A stretch of DNA of 64,000 nt from Hankyongella sp964404985 (GCA_964404985.1 CAYOMD010000007.1:1-64000), one strand, 5' to 3'. Shown: positions 1-10,791, numbered from the stretch's first letter. The notes: generated by a model from the letters alone, not told the origin. Made by a program: numbers and translations.

Positions 1-1444
1 AGGGATAGGACTCTGCTGTCATGCCATCGGTCGAGGTCACGGCGCGCAAGGCCAGCACCTGCTCGTAGGTGCGGCCGTCGCCCATGACGCCGACCGTGCG
101 CACCGGCAGCAGCACGGCGAAGGCCTGCCAGATCGCGTCGTAGAGGCCGTGCAGGCGGATCTGGTCGAGGAACACCGCGTCGGCCTTGCGCAGGATCGCG
201 AGCTTCTCGGCGCTGATCGCACCGGGGATGCGGATCGCGAGGCCGGGGCCGGGGAACGGGTGGCGGCCGACCAGCTTGTCGGGCAGGCCGAGCTCGCGGC
301 CCAGCGCCCTCACCTCGTCCTTGAACAGCTCGCGCAGCGGCTCGACCAGCTTCATGTTCATGCGTTCGGGCAGCCCGCCGACATTGTGGTGGCTCTTGAT
401 GGTGACCGATGGCCCGCCGGTGAAGGAGACACTCTCGATCACGTCCGGGTACAGCGTGCCCTGCGCCAGAAAGTCGGCCCCGCCGAGCCTTCTCGCCTCT
501 TCCTCGAATACGGCGATGAATTCCGCGCCGATGAACTTGCGCTTCGCCTCCGGGTCGGTGACGCTGGCCAGCCCGCCCAGGAAGCGCGCCTCCGCATCGA
601 CCACCACCAGCGGGATATTGTAATGGTCACGGAACAGCCGCTCGACCTGCGCCCGCTCATCCAGCCGCAGCAGGCCATGGTCAACGAACACGCAGGTCAG
701 CTGGTCGGCCCCTGAGTCCTTCAGGGCCTCGTGGATGAGCACCGCGGCCACAGCGGAATCGACTCCACCGGACAGGCCGCAGATCACCCGGCCGTTGCCG
801 ACCTGCGCCCGGATGTCGGCGATCTTGCTGGCGCGATATTCCGCCATCGTCCAGTCGCTGGCTGCACCGCAAATCCCATGCACGAAGTTGGCGAGCAGCC
901 TGGCGCCGTCCGGCGTGTGCACGACTTCCGGGTGGAACATGGTGGTGTAATAGCGCCGGGTCTCATCCACGCAAATGGCAAAGGGCGCGTTGGGGGAGGT
1001 GGCGACGATCTCGAACCCCGTCGGTGCCACCGTCACCCGGTCGCCGTGGCTCATCCACACCGGGTAGTGGCCCCCGACCTCCCAGATGCCGGCAAACAGC
1101 GGGCTGGCTTTCAGGATTTCCACGTCGGCGCGGCCGAACTCGGCGGCATGCCCGCCCTCCACCGTGCCGCCAAGCTGCGTGCACAGCGCCTGCTGGCCAT
1201 AGCAGATGGCGAGGATCGGCAGGCCGGACTCGAGGATCGCCGGGGGGATGCGCGGGCTGTCCTGCGTGGTGACCGATGCCGGCCCGCCGGACAGGATGAC
1301 CCCGCGCGGGGCCAAGCGTGCAAGCCCTTCGGCCCCTTTGCTGAACGGCACGATCTCGCAGTAGACACCGGCCTCGCGCACGCGCCGCGCAATCAGTTGC
1401 GTGACCTGGCTGCCGAAATCGAGGATGAGAATGGCGTCGGACAT
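1..1444 (-). CDS. guaA: GMP synthase (glutamine-hydrolysing), 3' part cut off by the window edge
   Basis: Makes GMP from XMP, ATP and glutamine in the cytoplasm, the last step of guanine nucleotide synthesis. The visible 481 codons start with MSDAILILDFGSQVTQLI, preceded by a GGAGG ribosome site six bases before the ATG. The class I glutamine amidotransferase domain shows the nucleophile Cys81 in CYGQQ and the His171/Glu173 pair in FHPEV. The ATP pyrophosphatase domain follows, with the loop SGGVDS at about 225-230. The family is about 520 residues, so roughly 40 C-terminal residues lie outside. No neighbour is close enough to suggest an operon. The sequence is intact as far as it goes. Confidence 0.96.
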   Translation of the reverse strand, partial: MSDAILILDFGSQVTQLIARRVREAGVYCEIVPFSKGAEGLARLAPRGVILSGGPASVTTQDSPRIPPAILESGLPILAICYGQQALCTQLGGTVEGGHAAEFGRADVEILKASPLFAGIWEVGGHYPVWMSHGDRVTVAPTGFEIVATSPNAPFAICVDETRRYYTTMFHPEVVHTPDGARLLANFVHGICGAASDWTMAEYRASKIADIRAQVGNGRVICGLSGGVDSAVAAVLIHEALKDSGADQLTCVFVDHGLLRLDERAQVERLFRDHYNIPLVVVDAEARFLGGLASVTDPEAKRKFIGAEFIAVFEEEARRLGGADFLAQGTLYPDVIESVSFTGGPSVTIKSHHNVGGLPERMNMKLVEPLRELFKDEVRALGRELGLPDKLVGRHPFPGPGLAIRIPGAISAEKLAILRKADAVFLDQIRLHGLYDAIWQAFAVLLPVRTVGVMGDGRTYEQVLALRAVTSTDGMTAESYP

Positions 1445-1517
1445 GCTGGCCTCCGGAAGTGGGAAGCACCGCGCTCTAGCCGAGGCGACGTGACCCCGCA
1501 AGGCCACAGGACCCATG

Positions 1518-1628
1518 GTCGTGGGTCAGTTTGAAAATCCACCGCTCACCCTGAGCTTGGACAGAAGAGCTGAGCGGCTCATGGTGCGACAAGCTCACCA
1601 CGAGCGGGATTTCACGCGAACCCACGAC
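1518..1628. repeat. Dispersed inverted-repeat element, copy 1
   Basis: The two ends are imperfect inverted repeats: a left GTCGTGGGTCAGTTTG arm faces a right arm ending in CGAACCCACGAC. The interior holds CGCTCACCCTGAGC and AGCTCACCACGAGCG. The same element, about equally long, lies at 25043-25147. No coding potential is seen. It resembles the REP-like palindromes common between genes of alphaproteobacteria. Confidence 0.8.
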
Positions 1629-1647
1629 CGGGCCCGGGCTTTAAGCA

Positions 1648-1827
1648 TTATTCGTGGGTGCGGCGACGGGCCGGAGCCGGCGTCATCACGCGCTGCCCGG
1701 CATGCTTGAGCAGCACCGCAGCCAGCGCGACCATGCCGGCATGGGCCGGCTCGGCCACGAATAAGGCAGCAATCCCGAAAGCAACCGCCGCTTCTGCAGC
1801 CCCGATGGCAAGAGTATCGAACGTCAT
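1648..1827 (-). CDS. Small hydrophobic protein, 59 residues, unknown function
   Basis: Not recognised. The reading frame starts MTFDTLAIGAAEAAVAFGIA and ends in an arginine-rich tail RRRTHE. A well-placed ribosome site (AGGGAGA, seven bases before the ATG) supports translation. Residues 8-26 and 31-41 are hydrophobic and alanine-rich, so one or two membrane helices with a positively charged C-terminus are likely. It stands alone between a repeat and the divergent ruvC leader. No homology is claimed; the support is the ribosome site, the hydrophobic pattern and the lack of any competing gene. Confidence 0.5.
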   Translation of the reverse strand: MTFDTLAIGAAEAAVAFGIAALFVAEPAHAGMVALAAVLLKHAGQRVMTPAPARRRTHE

Positions 1828-1938
1828 CTGCGTTCTCCCTGTTCAAGTTCTGAGTATACGATCAGCATGGATGTTTTGTTTGCGCTGCGCCCTGCATTCG
1901 TCATGAATAGGCATCGCTTGGGCGATAATTTGAGCAGT

Positions 1939-1968
1939 GGCACCGGGCAGAGGGGTTCACCCGGTGCC
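1939..1968 (+). promoter_or_regulatory. Perfect 9-bp hairpin in the ruvC leader
   Basis: GGCACCGGG and CCCGGTGCC flank a 12-base loop. A GATAAT hexamer at 1924-1929 could be a -10 box placing the hairpin at the very 5' end of the ruvC transcript, but no good -35 is visible. No T run follows, so it is not a simple terminator. The role is unknown. Confidence 0.35.
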
Positions 1969-2058
1969 GTTGCGCATATGATCATCATCAGTCTTGAAGA
2001 CAACACAGCAAATCTTCGCCAGTGAATTGCCGAAATGGAAACAATAAGGGAGAGGGTC

Positions 2059-2541
2059 GTGATCGTCGTTGGTCTTGATCCCGGACTGCAGCGGACCGGA
2101 TGGGGCGTCATCGCAGTCGAGGGCGTACGACTGCGCCATGTCGCGCACGGCGTCGTCGCGACCGTGCCAGCCGATCCGCTGGCGGTGCGTCTGGCGCAGC
2201 TCTACGCAGGCCTGGCGGCCATTCTGGAGGCGCACCAGCCGATGGAGGCCGCCGTCGAGGAGACGTTCGTCAACCAGAACCCGGCCTCAACCCTGAAACT
2301 GGGGCAGGCGCGTGGCGTCGTGCTACTGGCACCGGCGATGCTCGGCCTGCCAGTCGCCGAATATGCGCCCAATCAGATCAAGAAGGCTGTGGTCGGTGTC
2401 GGGCATGCAGAGAAAGCGCAGGTCCATGCCATGGTCGCGCGCCTGCTGCCGGGCTGCGGGGTCAAGGCGGGCGATGCCGCCGATGCACTGGCGGTCGCCA
2501 TCACCCATGCGCATCTGCGCGCCGCACGACATCTTGCATGA
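2059..2541 (+). CDS. ruvC: Crossover junction endodeoxyribonuclease RuvC
   Basis: Resolves Holliday junctions during recombination by paired nicks. The chosen start is GTG, because AGGGAG sits six bases before it; an ATG 24 bases upstream is possible but has no ribosome site. The 160-residue product shows the four acidic metal ligands of the family: Asp7 in GLDPG, Glu67/68 in VEETF, and Asp139 and Asp142 in GDAADALA. Length is near the usual 165-175. An acyltransferase gene follows after 64 bases and then ruvA, so the usual ruvCAB order is interrupted. Confidence 0.94.
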   Translation: MIVVGLDPGLQRTGWGVIAVEGVRLRHVAHGVVATVPADPLAVRLAQLYAGLAAILEAHQPMEAAVEETFVNQNPASTLKLGQARGVVLLAPAMLGLPVAEYAPNQIKKAVVGVGHAEKAQVHAMVARLLPGCGVKAGDAADALAVAITHAHLRAARHLA

Positions 2542-2605
2542 GCCTGAGCCGCATGATTTTTGACTTCGCCGGTGGTCATGGATAGGTGCGCTCGGGGGAG
2601 ACGAT

Positions 2606-3706
2606 ATGGCCGCCGATACCCGGAGAATTGACCCGACACTGTCGATGGTACTGGACGTTCTGCGCTTTGGCGCAGCGCTCGCCGTGATGTTCGGCCATCT
2701 GTCGGCCGGCTGGCTCACCGGCGGCTATCTCTGGCAGCTCGGGGGCTTCCTGCATCTGGCGGTGATGGTGTTCTTCGTCCTGTCCGGATACGTCATCGCG
2801 GCCACGACCTCCAGCGGCCAGAGTGCTGCGGCCTATGGCGCGGCCCGCTTTGCCCGGATTTACTCGGTCGTGCTGCCCGCGCTTGCGATCACGGCGATCC
2901 TCGATGCCATCGGGCTGCACCTCGCGCCGGATTTCTATGATGTGACGGCTGCGACGGCCAGCCCGTCCTTCAATGTCCGGGACGACTGGGGCCTTCGTTA
3001 CCTGCTCACCCTGCCGTTGATCCAGGAATTCTGGATGTTCGAGAGCATACGCGGCTGGCCGGGATCGAACGGGCCCATGTGGTCCCTGTCTTACGAGGCT
3101 GCTTATTACGTCTTCTTCGGCCTCATGCTTTTCCTGCGCGGGGGCTGGCGCATGGCGGCCATGCTGGGCTGGCTGGCGATCGTCGGGCTGCAGATCGCAG
3201 CCTTGCTGCCGATCTGGCTGCTGGGGGTGCTGGTGTGGCGGGTACGCCCGCGTATACCGGCGCTGCTCGGCTGGCCGCTGATTGTGGCCGGCGTGGCAGG
3301 ACTTGCGGCAACCCTGCACTTTGATGACGCGCTGCGCACCCTCGATCTGCGCCTGGTGTGGAGCGAGGCCATGCTGACGGACGTGCGCACCTCGTCTGGT
3401 CTTGCGACCCGCTATGCGGCAGGCATTGCCACGGCCATGCTGGTGCTTGGCGTCTCCCTGCGCTCGCCCGGCTGGCGCGTGCCACCGGGGCAAGCAACAG
3501 TCCGCGCACTTGCCGACCACACGTTCGAGCTCTATGCGGTGCATCTGCCGGTTGCGGTGTTTGCGGCTGCCGCCTCGCCGTTCGCTGTCGGCGATGTCAC
3601 CCGCGCGCTCTGGGTCTACGGGCTTGTGGCAATTGTGGCATTCCTCGCAGCGCGCTGCAGCATGCCGCTCAAAACCCGGCTGCGTGCACTCGTCCTGAAA
3701 GCATAG
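2606..3706 (+). CDS. Acyltransferase 3 family membrane protein (OafA/YrhL-like)
   Basis: A 366-residue integral membrane protein of the acyltransferase 3 family, whose members move acetyl or other acyl groups onto surface sugars or lipids. The N-terminal signature appears as LDVLRFGAALAVMFGH, with the conserved Arg and the His near residue 33. FFVLSGYVI, then RFARIY, match the next conserved blocks, and GPMWSLSYEAAYY the later one. About ten hydrophobic helices run to the C-terminus. The stop lies two bases before the ruvA start, so the genes are probably cotranscribed. The acyl acceptor cannot be told. Its presence between ruvC and ruvA is unusual. Confidence 0.9.
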   Translation: MAADTRRIDPTLSMVLDVLRFGAALAVMFGHLSAGWLTGGYLWQLGGFLHLAVMVFFVLSGYVIAATTSSGQSAAAYGAARFARIYSVVLPALAITAILDAIGLHLAPDFYDVTAATASPSFNVRDDWGLRYLLTLPLIQEFWMFESIRGWPGSNGPMWSLSYEAAYYVFFGLMLFLRGGWRMAAMLGWLAIVGLQIAALLPIWLLGVLVWRVRPRIPALLGWPLIVAGVAGLAATLHFDDALRTLDLRLVWSEAMLTDVRTSSGLATRYAAGIATAMLVLGVSLRSPGWRVPPGQATVRALADHTFELYAVHLPVAVFAAAASPFAVGDVTRALWVYGLVAIVAFLAARCSMPLKTRLRALVLKA

Positions 3707-3708
3707 TG

Positions 3709-4299
3709 ATGTTCGCCAAGCTCACCGGAACCGTCGATGCCCTGCTGGAGGATGCGCTCATCCTTGACGTGCAGGATGTCGGCTATCTGGTGGCGGCCTC
3801 GGTGCGCACGCTCGCACATATGTCCCCCGGCAGCCGCGTGCGCCTGTTCATCGAGACCCAGGTGCGGGAAGACGCGATCACCCTCTATGGCTTTGCGAGC
3901 GCGGACGAACAGCGCTGGTTCCGCCTGCTGCAATCGGTGCAGGGCGTGGGCGGCCGGGTCGCGCTCAATGTGCTCGGCGTCCTCGCACCGGATGACCTGG
4001 CGCAGGCGATCGCCGCCCAGGACAAGGCCAGCGTCGCGCGTGCGAGCGGGGTCGGGCCCAAGCTTGCCCAGCGCATCGTCAACGAACTCAAGGAGAAAGC
4101 GCCGTTGCCGAGCGGTGTCAGCCTGGGGGCAGCCCTTGCCGTACCCGGCGCGACAGATGACGCAACGTCTGCCTTGCTCAACCTCGGGTTCAAGCCGGCT
4201 GAGGCGGCGCGAGCCGTCAGCGCCGCGCGCAATGCGCTGGGGGGCGATGCGCCGCTCGACCGTGTGATCGCAGCGGCCCTCAAGGAACTGACCCGCTAA
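3709..4299 (+). CDS. ruvA: Holliday junction branch migration protein RuvA
   Basis: Binds Holliday junctions as a tetramer and loads the RuvB motor. The 196-residue product starts MFAKLTGTVDALLEDALILD with the usual OB-fold domain, has helix-hairpin-helix segments in the middle (VQGVGGRVALNVLG and ASGVGPKLAQRIVNELK), and ends with the RuvB-contacting C-terminal domain (ALLNLGFKPAEAARAV). It is intact. The start is two bases after the acyltransferase stop. No ruvB follows: the next gene is on the opposite strand, so ruvB must be elsewhere. Confidence 0.95.
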   Translation: MFAKLTGTVDALLEDALILDVQDVGYLVAASVRTLAHMSPGSRVRLFIETQVREDAITLYGFASADEQRWFRLLQSVQGVGGRVALNVLGVLAPDDLAQAIAAQDKASVARASGVGPKLAQRIVNELKEKAPLPSGVSLGAALAVPGATDDATSALLNLGFKPAEAARAVSAARNALGGDAPLDRVIAAALKELTR

Positions 4300-4332
4300 A
4301 ATCAGGCTGCTCCCTGAGGGCCGCCGCAGGTG

Positions 4333-4851
4333 TTACGCCGCGACGCGCAGCGCACCGAGGTAATCGAACTTGCCAACCGGCACACCGACCGTGCGCAGAT
4401 TGGCGTAAACCACGGTCACATGGAAGTAGACGTTCGGCAGCACGAAATCGGCCAGATACTCCTTGCCGTGGAACTTCAGCGGCATCTGGCCGGCCATCAT
4501 GGAGATTTCCCGGGTTTCGGCACCGTCGAACGCGGCGGCCGGAATGCCCAGAATGAACTCCCGCGCCTTGGCGACACGGGCCTGCAGGTCCGCGATTGTG
4601 GTCTCATCGTCCGGGAACGAAGGCAGGTCCGCACCGGCCAGGCGTGCCGCACCGCGCACAGAGATGTCACACGCGACCTGGACGTTGCGGGCCAGGTGCA
4701 GCATGTCCGGGAACAGGCGCAGGCCAAGGATCGTCGCATCCTCGACCGAGCGCTCGGTGGCATAGGCTGCGCCCTTGCCGAGCACGGTGTGCAGGTTCTG
4801 CAGGTTCAGGGTCAGGGCGGGAACGGCGGCTTCGTAAATGGTCAGTGACAT
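4333..4851 (-). CDS. DUF1993 family protein
   Basis: A 172-residue soluble protein of the DUF1993 family, recognised by the N-terminus MSLTIYEAAVPALTLNLQNL, the central LFPDMLHLARNVQVACDIS and the C-terminal LPNVYFHVTVVYANLR followed by VGKFDYLG. The fold is expected to be a four-helix DinB-like bundle, but no enzymatic role is established. A GGAGG ribosome site seven bases before the ATG supports the start. It is a single-gene unit convergent with ruvA. Confidence 0.85.
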   Translation of the reverse strand: MSLTIYEAAVPALTLNLQNLHTVLGKGAAYATERSVEDATILGLRLFPDMLHLARNVQVACDISVRGAARLAGADLPSFPDDETTIADLQARVAKAREFILGIPAAAFDGAETREISMMAGQMPLKFHGKEYLADFVLPNVYFHVTVVYANLRTVGVPVGKFDYLGALRVAA

Positions 4852-4964
4852 GATGCATCCTCCAAGGGTGTGTTGGTGCGCGTTGCTTAACGCGCCACCA
4901 CCCCGGAGGCTATGGAGCAGGCTTGGACGGCCCGTTCTCTCTGCAGCATCAATGTTCTGATAGT

Positions 4965-6335
4965 TTACGGTTTTGTTACACGAAAGTCGCCACCCAGCTC
5001 CGACAGCAGCCAGAGTGTCGCGGCAAAGCTGCCGACACTGTGGTTGAGGCGCTTCGGCTCGATGCGGTCGAACGTGTCATCCGGGGTGTGGTGGGCATCG
5101 AAATAGTCGCTGCCGTCCATCTCCAGGTCGATCACCGGCACACCGGCCTGGCGCAGCGGGGTGATGTCCGGCCCGCCGGAGGCCTCGTTGGAGCCGCGCA
5201 CCACGCCAAGCGGGGCCAGCACGCGCATCACCGCCTGGGCAGCCGGGTGGTTGGCGTCAGCAAAACGGGTGTTGAATGCGTAGATCGGCCCCTGCCCGAA
5301 ATCTGCCTCCGTCGCGACCATGTGGCGGACGGCCTTGTGTTTCTCGGCGTAGGCGAAGGCCCCGGTCAGGCCCTGCTCCTCCGCGCCGAACAGCACGAAG
5401 CGGATGGTGCGCTTGGGACGCTCAGGCAGCGCCTTGATGAGCCGGGCCGCACCCAGGATGATGCCGACGCCCGCCCCGTCGTCGAGCGCGCCGGTCCCGT
5501 GGTCCCAGCTATCGATGTGCGCGCCGACCAGTACGATCTCGTCGGGCTTTTCGCTGCCGACGATCTCGCCGACGACATTCTGGCTGACACCGTCCCGGAT
5601 CGGGCCGGGGGTGAGCGTCAAGGTGAGGCGGATCGGGCCGCGCCGGGCCAGCCGCTGCAGCAGTTCCGCATCCGGCGGCGAGACGGCTGCCGCCGGGATG
5701 CCTTGGGTGATGGCCGCACGGTCCTGGCTGCCAGCGTGCGCAAAGCGGTGGTCGTGGGTGCCGAGCGCGCGCAGCAGGAAGGCGACTGCCCCGCGCTTGC
5801 CAGCCTCCAGCGCGCCGAACCGGCGGATGGCGCCGGTCGCGCCGTAGCCGCCACCGTCGTGGGCACGCGGTGTCTCCTGCGTCACCATCACGATCTTGCC
5901 CGTGTAGGCGTCGGCGGGGGCGGCCCGCAGCGCCTCCAGCGTGTCGACCAGCACGACGTCTGCCGTGATCCCTGCGGCCGGCGTCGGCGGAGACCAGCCG
6001 AGCGCCGTCAGTACCAGTTTATGCGGCGCGGGAGAGAGCACCACCGCTTCCTCGCGCCCGCGCTCCCAGACTTTGAGCGGGAACGGCTCCTGACGGATGT
6101 TGGCCAGCCCCAGCGCCTTCATCTGCGCCTCGCCCCAGGCCGCACCACGCGCCTCGGCTTGCGTGCCCGCCAGCCGCTGGCCGACACGGGTCGTCAGGTC
6201 CTCGACCAGTTCGTAGGCCTTGCCGTCCCCAGCCAGCCCGGCTGCCGCCAGTGCGCGCGCCGTCGCCTCCGGCTCGGCGGCCTGGGCCGGCGCGGACAAA
6301 AGCAGGGCGGCAAACAACAGGGCTTTAACGGTCAT
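4965..6335 (-). CDS. M28 family zinc metallopeptidase, exported
   Basis: A secreted or periplasmic aminopeptidase/carboxypeptidase Q-type enzyme that removes residues from peptides with a two-zinc centre. The start at MTVKALLFAALLLSAPAQA gives a clean signal peptide with an AxA cleavage site; an upstream ATG would bury it. After a PA-like insert (about 120-250) the catalytic block shows VLVGAHIDSWDHGTGALDDG (His and Asp ligands, about 271-287), FGAEEQGL (the Glu pair near 319-320), GGPDITPL, and a last ligand in DAHHTPDD. Length 456 is typical. It stands alone, divergent from ettA. Confidence 0.9.
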   Translation of the reverse strand: MTVKALLFAALLLSAPAQAAEPEATARALAAAGLAGDGKAYELVEDLTTRVGQRLAGTQAEARGAAWGEAQMKALGLANIRQEPFPLKVWERGREEAVVLSPAPHKLVLTALGWSPPTPAAGITADVVLVDTLEALRAAPADAYTGKIVMVTQETPRAHDGGGYGATGAIRRFGALEAGKRGAVAFLLRALGTHDHRFAHAGSQDRAAITQGIPAAAVSPPDAELLQRLARRGPIRLTLTLTPGPIRDGVSQNVVGEIVGSEKPDEIVLVGAHIDSWDHGTGALDDGAGVGIILGAARLIKALPERPKRTIRFVLFGAEEQGLTGAFAYAEKHKAVRHMVATEADFGQGPIYAFNTRFADANHPAAQAVMRVLAPLGVVRGSNEASGGPDITPLRQAGVPVIDLEMDGSDYFDAHHTPDDTFDRIEPKRLNHSVGSFAATLWLLSELGGDFRVTKP

Positions 6336-6477
6336 GGCAACTCTCACAATGGGCAGTCCACGCATAAAAGGGGAACGGGACAACCCTGACAAGCCTTTTC
6401 CAATTCACCACCATGTTGCGCATTGCGGCCGAGATGGCTATCCAGCCTCACGCTTTCCAAAATCAGGACTCTCCCCA

Positions 6478-8157
<1,680 letters not shown>

Positions 8158-8162
8158 CGGAT

Positions 8163-8229
8163 CACCCACCCCGGTGCTGCGCACCACCCCTCCCCCTGTG
8201 AGGAGGGGAGGCCGAAGGCCCGGGTGGGC
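8163..8229. repeat. CCCCTCCC/GGGTGGG hairpin repeat, single unit
   Basis: Contains CACCCACCCCGGTGC, then CCCCTCCCC facing GAGGGGAGG, and ends CCGGGTGGGC. The same palindromic vocabulary occurs at 26035-26141 and 38394-38523. The rest of the 171-base gap between ettA and the next gene holds nothing else recognised. Confidence 0.75.
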
Positions 8230-8328
8230 CGTGATCCCATAAATCCCCGTATCCACAGGCTGCGACTTTTCTGCTGCAGACGCCACCTCATGGCTTTCCA
8301 TCCGGCGTCCAGTCGCTAGTCTGGTGCC

Positions 8329-10791
8329 ATGACCACGTCGCCCAAAACGCCCACGACCCCCAAAACAGCCAAGACCAAGGAGCTGCGCCTCGCGCTGGTC
8401 TGCTATGGCGGGATTTCGCTCGCCGTCTACATGCACGGGCTCACCAAGGAGATCTGGAAGCTGCTGCGGGCGTCGCGCGCCTTCCACGCCGCCCCCGAGA
8501 ACAGCGATTTCGCGGACGTCAATCCCTACAGCGACCCTACCGATACCGAGGCGGTCTATTTCGATCTGCTGCGCGACATCGGCCGGGATGTGAAGCTGCG
8601 GGTTCTGGTCGATATCATTGCCGGTGCATCGGCGGGCGGCATCAATGGCGTCATGCTCGCCAAAGCCATTGCCGATGGCTCTAGCCTAGAGCCGCACCGC
8701 AGCATGTGGCTCGAGAAGGCGGATGTCGAAGAACTGCTTGATCCGGCGGCGCGTTCCAGCCGCTGGAGCAAAATCTACATGCGGCCGTTACTGTGGCTGT
8801 GGAACCGCCTGAAAGCCAACGGCATGGAGCCAGAGTTCGGGCAGACGCTGGAAGCGGAGATGCGGCGCAAGCTCTCGTTGTTTGTGCGCTCGCGCTGGTT
8901 CCACCCCCCCTTCTCCGGCGTACGCTTCGCCCGGATGCTGCTGGACGGCCTCAACCATATGCCCGCGTCCGCCAGAAGACCGGCAGACTGCGCGGCAGGC
9001 GATGCTTTATTGCCGCCCGGGGTGCCGCTGGACCTGTTCGTCACGGTCACGGATTATGCCGGCTACCGGCAACGCATCCGCATGCACTCGCCGCCCGAAG
9101 TCACCGAGCGCGAGCACCGGCTGGTCTTCACGTTCCGCGACCATGGCCGCGACCCGGCCCGTGTGCGCAGCCTCGGCTCGAACGCCAGCCTGGCGTTTGC
9201 TGCGCGGGCGACCGCCAGCTTCCCCGGCGTTTTCCCGGCAGCCAGCTTTGCAGAGATGGACCAGGCCCTGCGCGAGAGCGGGCAGTCCTGGCCGGACCGC
9301 GCAGCCCTGCTCAGCCGGCTGGCCGACGAGCGCGGCGCACCGGGCGACCCCCCGGAGCGCAGCGCCTTTCTCGATGGCAGCGTGCTCAACAACAAGCCGT
9401 TCGGCGAGGCGATTGCCGCACTGCGCGCCCGGCCGGCCAGCCGGGAGGTGGACCGGCGCATCGTCTATCTGGAGCCCGTGCCGCTGCACGAGAAAACGGA
9501 CCTGCCAGGTGCCTCACCAGGATTCTTCTCTTCGATCCGCGCATCGATTTCCACGATCCCGCGCAACCAGCCGATCCGCGACGAGCTGGCGTGGGCGCAG
9601 GATTTCTCCTACCGGGTACGCCGCTTCAAGACGGTGATCGCAAGTATAGAACCGGATGTGACGGCAGCCGTGCGCGCCGCACTCGGCCCGGAAATCGGCA
9701 ATGCAGACATCACGCCGGAGTCCCTCAAGGCATGGCGCGATACCGCCAACATGGCCGCAGCAGCACATGCCGGCTTTACTTATGGGGCCTATGTCGAGCT
9801 GAAGCTGATCGACGTTCTGGAGAACCTTGCGGACCTGATCGGGCGGCTTGCCGCGCCGGGGCGTCTCAATCCGGTCGATCCGGTCCTGCGCGAGCGGGTC
9901 CAGGCCTGGGCACGCCAATCGGGTGTCCTCAACGGGGAACGGCCGGGGGCCGGCATCCCTACCGGAGACCATCTGCCCTGGGTTGCCTTCCTGAAGCGTT
10001 ATGACCTGCCGTTCCGGGAACGTCGCCTGCGTTTTATGATCCGCCGCCTCAACCGCCTGTACACGCAGCATGGCACCAGCGATCCCGAAGCACTCGATAC
10101 CGCCAAGGCGCGTTTCTATGATGCCATCCACCTGGTCGAGGCCACCAGCGCGCCGGAGCGGTTCCATGCAGGACTGAGGGTCCATGCAGTCAATGCGGCC
10201 TCCGGTGCCGACCCGGATGGCTGTATCGCCGCCATCGGCGAAGTCCTCAACCTGCAAGCACTCGACCTGGAGATCGATGTAATGGTGGCCGAGGCCTTGA
10301 ACGGTGATCTCAACACCCCCTGTCAGCAGGCCTTGCTGTTCACGTACCTCGGCTATGCGTTCATGGATGCGGCGACCCTGCCGCTGCTGGAAGGCCGCGA
10401 CCTCGACGAGTTCGATGAAATCAAGGTCGACCGCATCAGTCCGGACGACTCCCAGACCCTGCGACCCGGCGGCGCGGGGGCCACACTGAAGGGTCTGGAA
10501 CTCAACCTGTTCGGCGGGTTCTTCTCCCGTGCCTACCGTGAGAATGATTATCTCTGGGGCCGGCTGCACGGGACTGAACGCATGATCGACATCGTGCTCT
10601 CGGCGGTCAGCAGTGCAGCCAAACTCTCCGACGAGCAGAAACTCGCCTTCAAGCAACGTGCCTTCTCGGCGGTTCTCAATGCGGAAGCACGGCACCTGCC
10701 TAATACAGACCGGCTGATCTGCGACCTGCTGGAGGAGAATGCCCGCCTCACCGGCAGCAACAGCGTCCGTGTGCGCCCGCTTGCGGGCTGA
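8329..10791 (+). CDS. Large patatin-like phospholipase/lipid acyl hydrolase
   Basis: An 820-residue protein of the patatin-like family with a long C-terminal extension. The patatin core shows the glycine-rich start LALVCYGGISLAVYMHGL (oxyanion region), the nucleophile Ser101 in IIAGASAGGINGVML, and the dyad Asp349 in FLDGSVLNNKPF. These give a Ser-Asp dyad expected to cleave acyl chains from lipids. About 450 residues of alpha-helical sequence follow without a recognised domain. No signal peptide is seen, so it is probably cytoplasmic or membrane-associated. The start ATG lacks a strong ribosome site, but the N-terminus just upstream of the core is short. No operon partner. Confidence 0.88.
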   Translation: MTTSPKTPTTPKTAKTKELRLALVCYGGISLAVYMHGLTKEIWKLLRASRAFHAAPENSDFADVNPYSDPTDTEAVYFDLLRDIGRDVKLRVLVDIIAGASAGGINGVMLAKAIADGSSLEPHRSMWLEKADVEELLDPAARSSRWSKIYMRPLLWLWNRLKANGMEPEFGQTLEAEMRRKLSLFVRSRWFHPPFSGVRFARMLLDGLNHMPASARRPADCAAGDALLPPGVPLDLFVTVTDYAGYRQRIRMHSPPEVTEREHRLVFTFRDHGRDPARVRSLGSNASLAFAARATASFPGVFPAASFAEMDQALRESGQSWPDRAALLSRLADERGAPGDPPERSAFLDGSVLNNKPFGEAIAALRARPASREVDRRIVYLEPVPLHEKTDLPGASPGFFSSIRASISTIPRNQPIRDELAWAQDFSYRVRRFKTVIASIEPDVTAAVRAALGPEIGNADITPESLKAWRDTANMAAAAHAGFTYGAYVELKLIDVLENLADLIGRLAAPGRLNPVDPVLRERVQAWARQSGVLNGERPGAGIPTGDHLPWVAFLKRYDLPFRERRLRFMIRRLNRLYTQHGTSDPEALDTAKARFYDAIHLVEATSAPERFHAGLRVHAVNAASGADPDGCIAAIGEVLNLQALDLEIDVMVAEALNGDLNTPCQQALLFTYLGYAFMDAATLPLLEGRDLDEFDEIKVDRISPDDSQTLRPGGAGATLKGLELNLFGGFFSRAYRENDYLWGRLHGTERMIDIVLSAVSSAAKLSDEQKLAFKQRAFSAVLNAEARHLPNTDRLICDLLEENARLTGSNSVRVRPLAG

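Noticed and set aside
4923..6389. Plus-strand open frame of 488 codons opposite the M28 peptidase
   Set aside because: The peptide is low-complexity Arg/Ala/Gly-rich and the other strand shows a signal peptide and zinc motifs.
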